A stretch of 29,130 bases of DNA from Clostridiales bacterium UBA1770 (GTDB lineage Bacteria; Bacillota; Clostridia; Oscillospirales; CAG-272), in the NCBI GenBank assembly GCA_002315325.1, contig DCGU01000024.1, positions 5,872 to 35,001 of the forward strand. Direction: 5' to 3'. A program made the translations under genes and the position numbers. Of this stretch, positions 16,072-23,641 are shown piece by piece. How positions within the stretch are numbered: the first letter of the stretch is position 1; every line of letters begins with the position of its first letter. The notes under the pieces were generated by a model that was given only the letters and a program-made list of their open reading frames with translations, did not search any database and was not told where the DNA came from.

Positions 16072-17198
16072 TCACCCGGCTTCAAATATTCATTGATGTA
16101 TTGAGAATCAACTTCAATCCAATTCGCTTCCTGTTTATACTCAACAACAGGAATCAATTCTAATGCCGGTTCCACCAAAACCGTCACGTTTGCTGCGGGA
16201 ACCGTGTTGTTGTATTGCAACGTCACAGTACCCTTATCAAACGGAACGTCTGTCGTTCCGTTTTTTAAGACAACGGAATACGCTGACTGCATTTTCATTG
16301 ATGCATCGGGTGTAATTGTACACCCCTGTTCCATCAATACGACATTTCCGTCATATGAGGCCGAAGTCATAACTGCATTGCAATCCTGTGCAATGACGGA
16401 AATGCCGGCGATAGGATAGGCGCACCCGCATAAATCAACGGCCACGGACGACCCGGACGCACTGACGTATTGACTGTCTAATGCGAGTCTGCCGGACAAC
16501 AAACAGGCGATTTGCTGCATTGCCTCGATGACTTCGAGCGGTTCCGTGATTTTCAGCGCCGTGAACGGCATTTTAGATTGCAGCGCAAAATTGGACAAAT
16601 CCTCTGCTTCTTCTCCAAATCCCAAATAAACGGTACGAAGTCCACTGTATCCGTAGGCATATTGTTCCAAAAGTTTTTCCGCAGAAACCTGTTTGTAGTG
16701 AGTGTCCTGGAACAACCCGTCTGTCAGCACAACGAGCCAATATTCCTTGTCGTCTCCTTCGGTTGACACAACGTCTTCACTTTTTTGCATGCCCTCTTTG
16801 ACCAGCATTTCCACACCGGTTCCTACAGACACTGCCGGCGTAGTACCTGCCGCCCGAAATACAGCCCGAAGATCGGCACTGTCGAGTATTTCCGACCGTT
16901 TGACCTTCAAATCAATTTTGTAATGATTGTCGGAACAAACCGAAGGATCAATCGGAACCATATACAGCGTGTCCCCAGGGTCAACCAGTGCAATCAATGA
17001 CTGTGCAGCATATTTAGCGTAGGACACTCTGTCCCCTGTCGACATTGATCCGGAGTTGTCATATACCACTGCAATTACTTTTTGCTTACGTTTGGTTGAC
17101 GGCGCAGTTTCTGCCGCTGCCTGAAACGACAGCAAATGTCCGACCGTCCCGCACAGTAATAGAAATACCAATGCTAAAGATAAAAATCGTTTTTTCAT
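16056..17198 (-). CDS. Secreted von Willebrand factor A domain protein, probably truncated
   Basis: A 380-residue exported protein. A signal peptide is evident: KKR, then a hydrophobic stretch to about residue 22, with AAAE as likely cleavage region. The VWA domain (about 40-240) has the metal-ion-dependent adhesion motif D47-x-S49-x-S51 (DNSGSMS), a threonine in AAGTTPA, and the aspartate in VLTDG. Beta-sandwich-like segments follow. The protein stops at YLKPGDILTL, inside what looks like the beginning of another beta domain. Proteins of this type in Clostridia are, as I recall, usually much longer and end with a membrane anchor. None is present here, so it is probably cut short and may be released or non-functional. 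AAAGGCGGGA precedes the ATG. It may bind extracellular ligands; the function is unknown. Confidence 0.8.
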   Translation of the reverse strand: MKKRFLSLALVFLLLCGTVGHLLSFQAAAETAPSTKRKQKVIAVVYDNSGSMSTGDRVSYAKYAAQSLIALVDPGDTLYMVPIDPSVCSDNHYKIDLKVKRSEILDSADLRAVFRAAGTTPAVSVGTGVEMLVKEGMQKSEDVVSTEGDDKEYWLVVLTDGLFQDTHYKQVSAEKLLEQYAYGYSGLRTVYLGFGEEAEDLSNFALQSKMPFTALKITEPLEVIEAMQQIACLLSGRLALDSQYVSASGSSVAVDLCGCAYPIAGISVIAQDCNAVMTSASYDGNVVLMEQGCTITPDASMKMQSAYSVVLKNGTTDVPFDKGTVTLQYNNTVPAANVTVLVEPALELIPVVEYKQEANWIEVDSQYINEYLKPGDILTL

Positions 17199-17236
17199 AT
17201 TCCCGCCTTTCTATATAAGTTAGGGATAGTTAGGTC

Positions 17237-17265
17237 ATTTTAACACAGTAAAGTAGCAAAAGCAA
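17237..17265 (-). promoter_or_regulatory. Promoter of the VWA gene
   Basis: On the - strand, TTGCTT (17260-17265), a 17-base spacer and TAAAAT (17237-17242) stand about 40 bases before the start codon. Confidence 0.6.
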
Positions 17266-17366
17266 TAGCACTCGATAAAAAAATGCATAAAAAAAAGTTC
17301 ATCTAACAAATAATCCTAGTTATATCCAAAAATCTACGACAAAATATGCGACATTTTTCATTCGGT

Positions 17367-17385
17367 GATAATCATAATCATTAAT
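17367..17385. promoter_or_regulatory. Fur-box-like sequence in the AT-rich divergent spacer
   Basis: GATAATCATAATCATTAAT matches 16 of 19 positions of the classical Fur consensus GATAATGATAATCATTATC. It lies in the 329-base AT-rich spacer (17199-17527) between the VWA gene and the ABC operon, roughly 75-100 bases from either -35 element, so it does not overlap a promoter. The surrounding DNA is AT-rich, which raises the chance of a random match. Confidence 0.3.
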
Positions 17386-17460
17386 AATTTCATCAAATCG
17401 TTTTTAAAAAACGCCATCCGTTGTTTTTTATACAAAATGTCCAAAACGCCTGCCGCCCAT

Positions 17461-17489
17461 TTGCACTTTTGCAACAAAACGGTTATAAT
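17461..17489 (+). promoter_or_regulatory. Promoter of the ABC transporter operon
   Basis: TTGCAC (17461-17466), a 17-base spacer and a consensus TATAAT (17484-17489) stand about 40 bases before the start codon at 17528. Confidence 0.75.
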
Positions 17490-17527
17490 TATATTATCGT
17501 AAAAAATGGCGCTTTAGGAGGTGTCGT

Positions 17528-18229
17528 ATGTTTTTATCCTGTCAACAACTGCATAAATCGTTCGGCACGGCCGATGCCAAAAGCAACGCCCTGAACGACT
17601 TAAATTTGGAAGTTAACGCCGGGGAAATTTGTATCGTATTAGGCCCGAGCGGGTGCGGGAAATCAACCCTGTTGCACGTCATCGGCGGTCTGGAGCCGAC
17701 CGACTGCGGCAGTATCACCGTAGATGGCTCCGCCGTATCGTCCATGCACAAAAAAGAGCTGACAACGTACCGCCGCGAAACCGTCGGATTCGTATTTCAA
17801 AATTATCAGCTGATTCCCGATTTGACGGTTTATGAAAACGTCGAGGTATGCCGCTGCCTGTCCTCCCATCCGTTGGATATGGACACCCTGCTGCAGACGT
17901 TGGGCATTGCCGACAAAGTCAACCGGTTTCCGCGGGAATTATCCGGCGGACAGCAGCAGCGTGTCGCCATTGCCAGAGCCGTTGTCAAAAATCCCAAATT
18001 GCTTTTATGCGATGAGCCGACCGGTGCCTTGGATTCCTGCGCCGCACGGGAAATATTATCCCTATTGTTTGCAATCAACCGCCGATACGGCACAACGATA
18101 GTACTGGTCACCCATAACGAGGCCATTATCCCTATGGGACACCGCGTCGTACGGATGCGCGACGGTGCCGTTACGGAGCAGACCGTCAATCCCGCCCCCA
18201 CCGATCCCGCCACGATTGCGGCACTGTAA
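17528..18229 (+). CDS. ABC transporter ATP-binding protein (LolD/MacB/FtsE-like)
   Basis: The 233-residue ATPase of a type VII (mechanotransmission) ABC system. All motifs are present: Walker A GPSGCGKST (39-47), Q-loop VFQNYQ, signature LSGGQQQRVAIARA, Walker B LLLCDEPTGALD, and the H-switch histidine in VLVTHNEA. AGGAGG at 17516-17521, six bases before the ATG, is an optimal ribosome site. The partner permease starts 13 bases after its stop codon. Relatives power lipoprotein release, peptide/antibiotic efflux or sensing (Lol, Mac and Bce systems). No two-component system or lipoprotein gene is adjacent, so the substrate stays unknown. Confidence 0.95.
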   Translation: MFLSCQQLHKSFGTADAKSNALNDLNLEVNAGEICIVLGPSGCGKSTLLHVIGGLEPTDCGSITVDGSAVSSMHKKELTTYRRETVGFVFQNYQLIPDLTVYENVEVCRCLSSHPLDMDTLLQTLGIADKVNRFPRELSGGQQQRVAIARAVVKNPKLLLCDEPTGALDSCAAREILSLLFAINRRYGTTIVLVTHNEAIIPMGHRVVRMRDGAVTEQTVNPAPTDPATIAAL

Positions 18230-18242
18230 TACGGGCATTGCC

Positions 18243-20612
18243 ATGACTATGATTTTTTGGAAGCGCGTTTGGCGCCATATGGCACGCAATCGCTTGAAAT
18301 ATGCCGCCATTCTGCTGTTATGCACGGTAGTCGTCGGCACCGCCACCGCATTGGTCGGTTCCGGTGTGACGGTTTTGGAAGGGCGTGCGCAGCACGTCAC
18401 CGACGAGGTGCCGCAAGACGGGCAATTTACGCTCCTTTTGCCCATGCAAGCGTCGGATTTTGAGGATTTGCAAACCGCATACGCCGTCGAATTGGAGCAG
18501 CACTTCAGCTTTGAAATTCCAGGCACCGATGGTTTAACGGTTCGCGTTTTTCCCGTGCGTGAACACATCGATAAACTCACCCTTTGCGAGGGTCGAGCGC
18601 CGATGGACGAAAATGAAGTTGTGCTGGAACAACTGTACGCAGATGCGGTCGGTGCCTCTGTCGGCGATACGGTGACGCCGGGCGACCGGGAGCTGACCGT
18701 CGTCGGCATCGGGTGTTTGCCGGATTACGTCACGCCTGTGGCAGAGATTACGGACGTATCCGTTGACCCAACGCTGTTTACGTTCGTCGTCGTATCCGCC
18801 GATACGTATGAAGCCTGGCAAAAAGAGAGCGGACGCGAACAAACGTACACGTATGCGTTCCTGCGAACCGCCGGGACCGATATGGACGCTTTCCGCAACG
18901 CCGTTATGCATTTGGACCTTGATTACGTAACGTACGCCGCGACGCACGAGACTTTTGCGGCGTACGTACAGGAGCTTTTGCTTTCGTACGACGTGGACTT
19001 ATCCGATGCCGCAGCCGCAGAAAACGTCCTGTCGGCAATGGCCGACCGGGCCGTCACGTTTTTGGAAGCGTGTGATAATCCCCGCATCGGTGAAGAAACA
19101 ACCTATGCAAAACTGTACCGTGACGTCGGTATGGCTGCCGGTGCCTTTTTAATGGTTCTTTTGTCTTGGGTATTCGCGATTACCTTACGGCAGCAAGTGA
19201 CGAGCGAAGCCGGCATGATCGGGTCGCTGGCAGCCCTGGGCGTAGGGCGGCAAACGCTGCTGTGGTATTATTTACTGCCTTCCGCCCTGACGGCTCTGCT
19301 GGGTGGCGGCATCGGCTTAGCCGTTGCCTATTCGCCGTTGTGTATGAATATGGCGCTGGATGCCTTCCACGTCACCTACTCCTTCCCTTCGTATGCGTAT
19401 GCCTGCCCGTGGTACCTATGGCTGTATGCCATGCTGATGCCGAGTGCGGTAACCATTATCGTCAACGGCTGCAGCCTGGCCGGCCTGTTCCGCCAAAGCG
19501 TGCTGTCCGTGATGCGTACGACGGAGGTGGGAAAACCGCACACGTTACGCTGTCGGCGCCGCCTTTGCGCATCAAACCGCATTCGCCTGCGTATCTTTAT
19601 GCGCAACCTACCCGGTTTTGCCATTCTGTTTTTGGGCATGCTTTTGGCCGGTGCACTGTTGTTTTTAGGGGGCAACAGCCGTATCATTGCCGACAACGCC
19701 GCGGCCGCCTGTGCCGATATCCCCTACGAATACCGCTACACGCTGCGGTATCCCCTGCAGGACGTCGGCGACAACCGCGGGGAACGTTTGCTGTGTGCCG
19801 ACTTTACGTATTTGGTTTACGGTGAAAAAATCAGCGTACCGGTGCTCGGTGTTTCAAAGAACAGTCAATACTATGCTCTTCCCGTTATGAACGACGATAC
19901 GGTCGCTCTCGGTGCGTCGTTTGCCGCCAAGAGCGGGCTGCACGTTGGGGACAGCGTTTGCCTGCAGCGCAACTATGACGACAAAGAGTATCAGTTCACA
20001 GTGGGGGCAATTCTTGCAGCCGGGCCGGATATGAGCGTCTATATGAACGCAGCCGCCCTTTGCGCATTGCTCGGGGAGCCGGCGCAAAGCTATAACACGA
20101 TTATTGCAAGTGAACCGTTGGCTGTCTGCCCCGCCTGTATTTCGTCAACGGCACGCCGGACCTCCGTTGAAAGCGGCGTGGCAGCCATAGAAAAAAACAT
20201 GGTGCCGTTTATCCGTCTTTCGGTCATTGCCTCAGTGCTGCTGCTCGTCATCTTCGTCTATTTGGTCACGGTTACCATGATGACGCGTCAGGTGCGGACT
20301 GTGTCATTGTACCGCATATTCGGCTATACCGACCCGGAAGTGACCGCGCTGTTTTTCGCCGGCATCGGCAGGGGCATATTTCTGTGCGCAGCCGTTGCGC
20401 TGCCCTTGGCCAAACGTTTGGCAGACCTATTGTGTCCTTGGCTGTATGCCGAAATGGCGGTCGCTATGGACTTTACGCTGCCGCCCCGAACGGCGCTGCT
20501 CATTGCCGCAGGCACGTATATTCTGCTGACAGCCGTTTGGTTAGGGGTGCGGCAATACGGCAGAAAAATGCCGTTTTCCGACCTGCTCAAAGATGAAAAC
20601 ATTGCTTTTTGA
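18243..20612 (+). CDS. FtsX/MacB-type ABC transporter permease with two fused FtsX modules
   Basis: A 789-residue membrane protein. A first helix (about residues 15-35, YAAILLLCTVVVGTATAL) is followed by an extracytoplasmic domain to about 295. A three-helix FtsX bundle comes next, including the coupling segment GSLAALGVGRQTLL. A second N-terminal-type helix lies near 465-485, a second outer domain follows to about 655, and a final FtsX bundle contains YRIFGYTDPEVTALF. Two modules in one chain is common for Gram-positive export or sensing permeases. The ATG at 18243 is chosen because an upstream in-frame ATG (18165) overlaps the ATPase gene and adds a proline/arginine-rich, non-membrane leader. 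The ribosome site is weak, so coupling to the ATPase gene is likely. The transcript ends at the hairpin at 20664-20697. Confidence 0.9.
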   Translation: MTMIFWKRVWRHMARNRLKYAAILLLCTVVVGTATALVGSGVTVLEGRAQHVTDEVPQDGQFTLLLPMQASDFEDLQTAYAVELEQHFSFEIPGTDGLTVRVFPVREHIDKLTLCEGRAPMDENEVVLEQLYADAVGASVGDTVTPGDRELTVVGIGCLPDYVTPVAEITDVSVDPTLFTFVVVSADTYEAWQKESGREQTYTYAFLRTAGTDMDAFRNAVMHLDLDYVTYAATHETFAAYVQELLLSYDVDLSDAAAAENVLSAMADRAVTFLEACDNPRIGEETTYAKLYRDVGMAAGAFLMVLLSWVFAITLRQQVTSEAGMIGSLAALGVGRQTLLWYYLLPSALTALLGGGIGLAVAYSPLCMNMALDAFHVTYSFPSYAYACPWYLWLYAMLMPSAVTIIVNGCSLAGLFRQSVLSVMRTTEVGKPHTLRCRRRLCASNRIRLRIFMRNLPGFAILFLGMLLAGALLFLGGNSRIIADNAAAACADIPYEYRYTLRYPLQDVGDNRGERLLCADFTYLVYGEKISVPVLGVSKNSQYYALPVMNDDTVALGASFAAKSGLHVGDSVCLQRNYDDKEYQFTVGAILAAGPDMSVYMNAAALCALLGEPAQSYNTIIASEPLAVCPACISSTARRTSVESGVAAIEKNMVPFIRLSVIASVLLLVIFVYLVTVTMMTRQVRTVSLYRIFGYTDPEVTALFFAGIGRGIFLCAAVALPLAKRLADLLCPWLYAEMAVAMDFTLPPRTALLIAAGTYILLTAVWLGVRQYGRKMPFSDLLKDENIAF

Positions 20613-20663
20613 TTTTTCCCTGCCGATTTGCCGGCAAGCAAATTTGATTCCGACTTTATAAGA

Positions 20664-20704
20664 AAGCACCTCCCGAGATGATTCCCGGGAGGTGCTTATT
20701 TCTA
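20664..20704. terminator. Terminator after the ABC operon
   Basis: A 12-bp perfect stem (20664-20675 with 20686-20697) with a 10-base loop is followed by ATTTCTATATTT on the + strand. It also precedes the end of the convergent GH127-like gene and may act for both. Confidence 0.85.
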
Positions 20705-20719
20705 TATTTGTGTCAAACG

Positions 20720-22207
20720 TCAATCTATGCGTGTGAAAGAAACGACGGAGTCGCCCTTCCACGTCACGCGATAGGGCGTTTTGGAGCGCCAGGCGTACAC
20801 CGTTTTTTCGGTGACGGGCAGCGGGAGCGTGACGGTAATCGGACTGTTCACCGCAACAGCATCTGCCGGAATAACGGCAAAGCAACCGTCGGTGCCGCAG
20901 GCAATTTTCTTACCGTCGGCGGTTCTAACGTCAATTTGCGTCCGGTCAACCCAGGCCGGCACACGGAAGCGAATCGCCGCGGCCGTTCGGGACGTCAGCG
21001 TGATACGGCGACAGTCGTCCTGCGTCACGTCAACTTTCAGAGAATTACTTTCACAGGAGAACAGCAGATTGAGCGTGCGTACGCCGTCCTTTTCGGCAAT
21101 ATTGTGTCCGTACATCATGGCCAGCGTGCTTTCAATCAAAGCAAAAACGTCGATGGTGGTACCACCCCCGTCATAGGCGCCGGTAATCCCCCAGGCACCG
21201 AGATACTTGGGGTCATCCAGCCGCTGGAAATGAAACAGGCGGGTACGAATGAGTTTTTCCACGGTGTCCAAGATCTCCGAGTGGCCCGCCTCGGTGGCCA
21301 GCAGCCAGCCGATATAGCAAACGTCGCAGCAGCTTGCCTGGTCACCGAGCGGATCGCCGAGCCTGTCATTAAACCGCGCTTTGCCGAGGTCGTGCGGGGC
21401 AAAGCCGGTTTCGTCACAGTTGCACGTGAAAATAGTCTTTTGCCAGGTCTTCCAAACGGCGTCGACCAGTGCAGCGTCGCCGAATTTCAGCCCGTATAAC
21501 AACAGGCCGCGGAGCGTCCCAAGTGTGGAATGATTATGACCGACGTGCGTCGGGCAGGTCATCCAGGCGGGGGCAGACCCGTCAGGGCACAATGCGTTGA
21601 CACGATGATGGGCCACGTTTTGCTGCAATGCCGTAAGGACTTCACTGTCCCCCGTTAATTCCCACAGGCGGAACAGGCCCTCGATGGCGCGGCCTGTTGA
21701 CTGACACGTTTCACTCACGTAATAGGGGTCGTCGGCAGGTGCGGGCCCCGGCAACGCAAATCCCATAGCCGTGCTGATTTCGGCAGACGTCAGCGTTTTA
21801 TCGTAAAACACCGCCGTCATGGTTTTGATCAACAGTTTCGCCTTTTCAAGCGCTTTTTCTTTATAGGCGGGGCGGTATTTAATAAGGGCGGCATAGGCCA
21901 TGAGCGCCTCCCGCATACTGTGAAAGTGGGTGTTATCCCACAGCAGCAGGCTGAAGGGATTGTCGGTCATTTTCCATAGGTTCTCGACAAGGCCCGCCAC
22001 GGCTTTTTCGTCCGGTTTGGTACCGCAATACTGCTCCATCAATAATATGGCTTCAATCACGCGGCCGACGTTATGGGCGACTTCCCATTCACCGTAATCC
22101 GCAGACGGACGGTAATCCGTACCGTTCATCACACAACCGAGCAAACAGGTTTCGGACAGGCGCAGGCGCAGCAGCAAATCCTCTGCATATGCATTTGACA
22201 CAGACAT
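20720..22207 (-). CDS. GH127-like (alpha/alpha) barrel glycosidase
   Basis: A 495-residue protein, mostly alpha-helical up to about residue 400, then beta-rich. GH127 beta-L-arabinofuranosidases use a zinc-bound cysteine nucleophile held by one glutamate and three cysteines, found as an ETC motif and a CC pair. Here YVSETCQSTG (E166, C168) and DQASCCDVCYIGW (C293, C294) match that pattern, though about 125 residues apart rather than about 77 as in the Bifidobacterium enzyme HypBA1. The protein is also shorter than HypBA1 (about 658). The ATG at 22207 follows AAAGGGAA by about eight bases; the in-frame ATG at 22288 has no such support. No signal peptide. It follows a sialidase-like gene after 116 bases. 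The fold assignment is fairly good; the substrate is open. Confidence 0.6.
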   Translation of the reverse strand: MSVSNAYAEDLLLRLRLSETCLLGCVMNGTDYRPSADYGEWEVAHNVGRVIEAILLMEQYCGTKPDEKAVAGLVENLWKMTDNPFSLLLWDNTHFHSMREALMAYAALIKYRPAYKEKALEKAKLLIKTMTAVFYDKTLTSAEISTAMGFALPGPAPADDPYYVSETCQSTGRAIEGLFRLWELTGDSEVLTALQQNVAHHRVNALCPDGSAPAWMTCPTHVGHNHSTLGTLRGLLLYGLKFGDAALVDAVWKTWQKTIFTCNCDETGFAPHDLGKARFNDRLGDPLGDQASCCDVCYIGWLLATEAGHSEILDTVEKLIRTRLFHFQRLDDPKYLGAWGITGAYDGGGTTIDVFALIESTLAMMYGHNIAEKDGVRTLNLLFSCESNSLKVDVTQDDCRRITLTSRTAAAIRFRVPAWVDRTQIDVRTADGKKIACGTDGCFAVIPADAVAVNSPITVTLPLPVTEKTVYAWRSKTPYRVTWKGDSVVSFTRID

Positions 22208-22323
22208 AATAATTCCCTTTCCGCCTTCGGCAGTAAAAAATATATTGACCAAAAATCGTCCAGCCGGCCGGTTTTTCCCGGTTTTCATCGAGAAAACGGT
22301 CGTTTTCGATTATAGATTACAGT

Positions 22324-23418
22324 TTACAGATTAGCCAGCGGTAAAACCGTCAATGCGGCGCCGCGGTGCTGTTCGTTTGTGTTCATCGTATAAATGATAT
22401 ACAAATTGCCATTGGCCTCATAGGCAACGGGATAATGCCATTTGACACCCATACCGAGCGTTTCGGACGGGCCGTCCTGCAGCATAAATCCTTTGGTGAA
22501 CACGGCGCTGCCGGGCTGCGTGAAGAAAATGGCTAACTTGGTCCGTTCACGCGTCAGGTTCCCGATGGCGTAATTGACGCCGTTCGACAACGTACCGGCA
22601 TAGATTTTGGAATTGGCAAACGGAATATTGTGCGCGATTACGGGTTTGAACGTTTGGCACATATCTTCGGAAACGTAAACCAGCGGCACCGTTCTCTCGT
22701 CATCACGGCACAACGTGAAAACGGAATCATGCGCGACGTAGGCGCTCGTTTCCGGGTGGACCAAATGCATACCGTCTGGCAAATTGCCGTCCTGCTGCAT
22801 TTTTACCACGTACCAATCAGCGTCAATGTGGCCATTGTCGGAAACCAAAACGGCAGGCGTATTGGGGAAGCCGTCAAGCTCTGCCACACGCCCGTATACG
22901 ACTGCCCGTCCGTTGGGCAAAACGGAGACGTTGGTATTGAGTTTGAACGGAATCGGGCGCGTCCAAACCTGCTCGAATCTATCGGAAATGGGGTCAAACA
23001 CAAACAAATCCAGCGCATGGATATGGTCGGGGGCAACCATTTCGTTGACCAGCATATACAAGCGGCCGCTGTCAATACCGAATACGGGGGGACAGTACAA
23101 AATGGCACCGCTTTCATCGGCAGCCACGGTTTGGAACCGCTCCCACGTCTTACCGTCATCGTACGACCGGGCACAGCGAATCGGCGTAAAGCCGTTCAAT
23201 TCCAGGATTGGGCAATTGTACCAAGCGGCAAACAGCACACCGCCGAACGATATAATCGCCGCTTCGTGCAGGAAACGAAACGTATCATCCGGCAGGCACA
23301 CCACGTTTTGTCTTTCCCCCGGAAAGTGCGGGAGCGCTTCCAAATCCATCGGTGCCAGCAGGTCAACGTGCGGCATCATATCATACAGTTTTTGATTGGT
23401 CTCATCAAACGAAAGCAT
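22324..23418 (-). CDS. BNR/sialidase-like beta-propeller protein
   Basis: A 364-residue protein that looks like a six-bladed propeller of the sialidase/neuraminidase superfamily. A clear Asp-box is present (SYDDGKTWE, consensus S-x-D-x-G-x-T-W), and repeated beta-strand patterns fill the chain. The canonical FRIP motif of GH33 sialidases is not obvious, so it may be another propeller glycosidase or a binding protein. No signal peptide is seen. ATGs lie at 23469, 23430 and 23418. AAGGA is too close to 23430 (three bases) and eleven bases before 23418, so 23418 is preferred. It is the first gene of an operon with the GH127-like enzyme, with a strong promoter at 23477-23506. Confidence 0.65.
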   Translation of the reverse strand: MLSFDETNQKLYDMMPHVDLLAPMDLEALPHFPGERQNVVCLPDDTFRFLHEAAIISFGGVLFAAWYNCPILELNGFTPIRCARSYDDGKTWERFQTVAADESGAILYCPPVFGIDSGRLYMLVNEMVAPDHIHALDLFVFDPISDRFEQVWTRPIPFKLNTNVSVLPNGRAVVYGRVAELDGFPNTPAVLVSDNGHIDADWYVVKMQQDGNLPDGMHLVHPETSAYVAHDSVFTLCRDDERTVPLVYVSEDMCQTFKPVIAHNIPFANSKIYAGTLSNGVNYAIGNLTRERTKLAIFFTQPGSAVFTKGFMLQDGPSETLGMGVKWHYPVAYEANGNLYIIYTMNTNEQHRGAALTVLPLANL

Positions 23419-23476
23419 TCGTCCATTCATCCTTCTGTTTATAAAATACGCATAATAGTATAGAAACAACGTTAAA

Positions 23477-23506
23477 ATTATACCTTTAATGCCTGCCTTT
23501 TGTCAA
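23477..23506 (-). promoter_or_regulatory. Promoter of the sialidase-like/GH127-like operon
   Basis: On the - strand, TTGACA (23501-23506), an 18-base spacer and TATAAT (23477-23482): both hexamers are full consensus. Confidence 0.8.
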
Positions 23507-23549
23507 TATTTAAAATTGATGACGGCATGAACGTCCGGTATTTTTTCTG

Positions 23550-23589
23550 CAAATAAAGAAAGGAAAGGGCGTGTTCAGTGCCCTTTCCT
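23550..23589 (-). terminator. Terminator of the lysine operon
   Basis: On the - strand, AGGAAAGGGC (23580-23589) pairs with GCCCTTTCCT (23561-23570) and is followed by TTCTTTATTT. It lies about 50 bases after the stop codon of the PHP-domain gene. Confidence 0.8.
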
Positions 23590-23641
23590 TCCGTATTCAG
23601 CCTATATATGCGACACACAAAATGACAATGGCGTTTTCGTT

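Noticed and set aside
16055..16075. Programmed -1 frameshift joining the VWA frame to the downstream frame
   Set aside because: No slippery heptamer of the X-XXY-YYZ type and no clear stimulatory hairpin was seen at the junction. Deletion or indel is preferred.
22208..22323. 7-bp inverted repeat GAAAACG/CGTTTTC between the sialidase-like and GH127-like genes as a terminator
   Set aside because: It is short and AT-rich in the stem and has no T run after it on the - strand. At most it is an RNA-processing or stability hairpin within the operon.
22630..23463. + strand frames opposite the sialidase-like gene and the PHP gene (also at 23735-24583)
   Set aside because: They show no domain and no ribosome site, and they overlap fully with genes that have recognisable motifs on the other strand.
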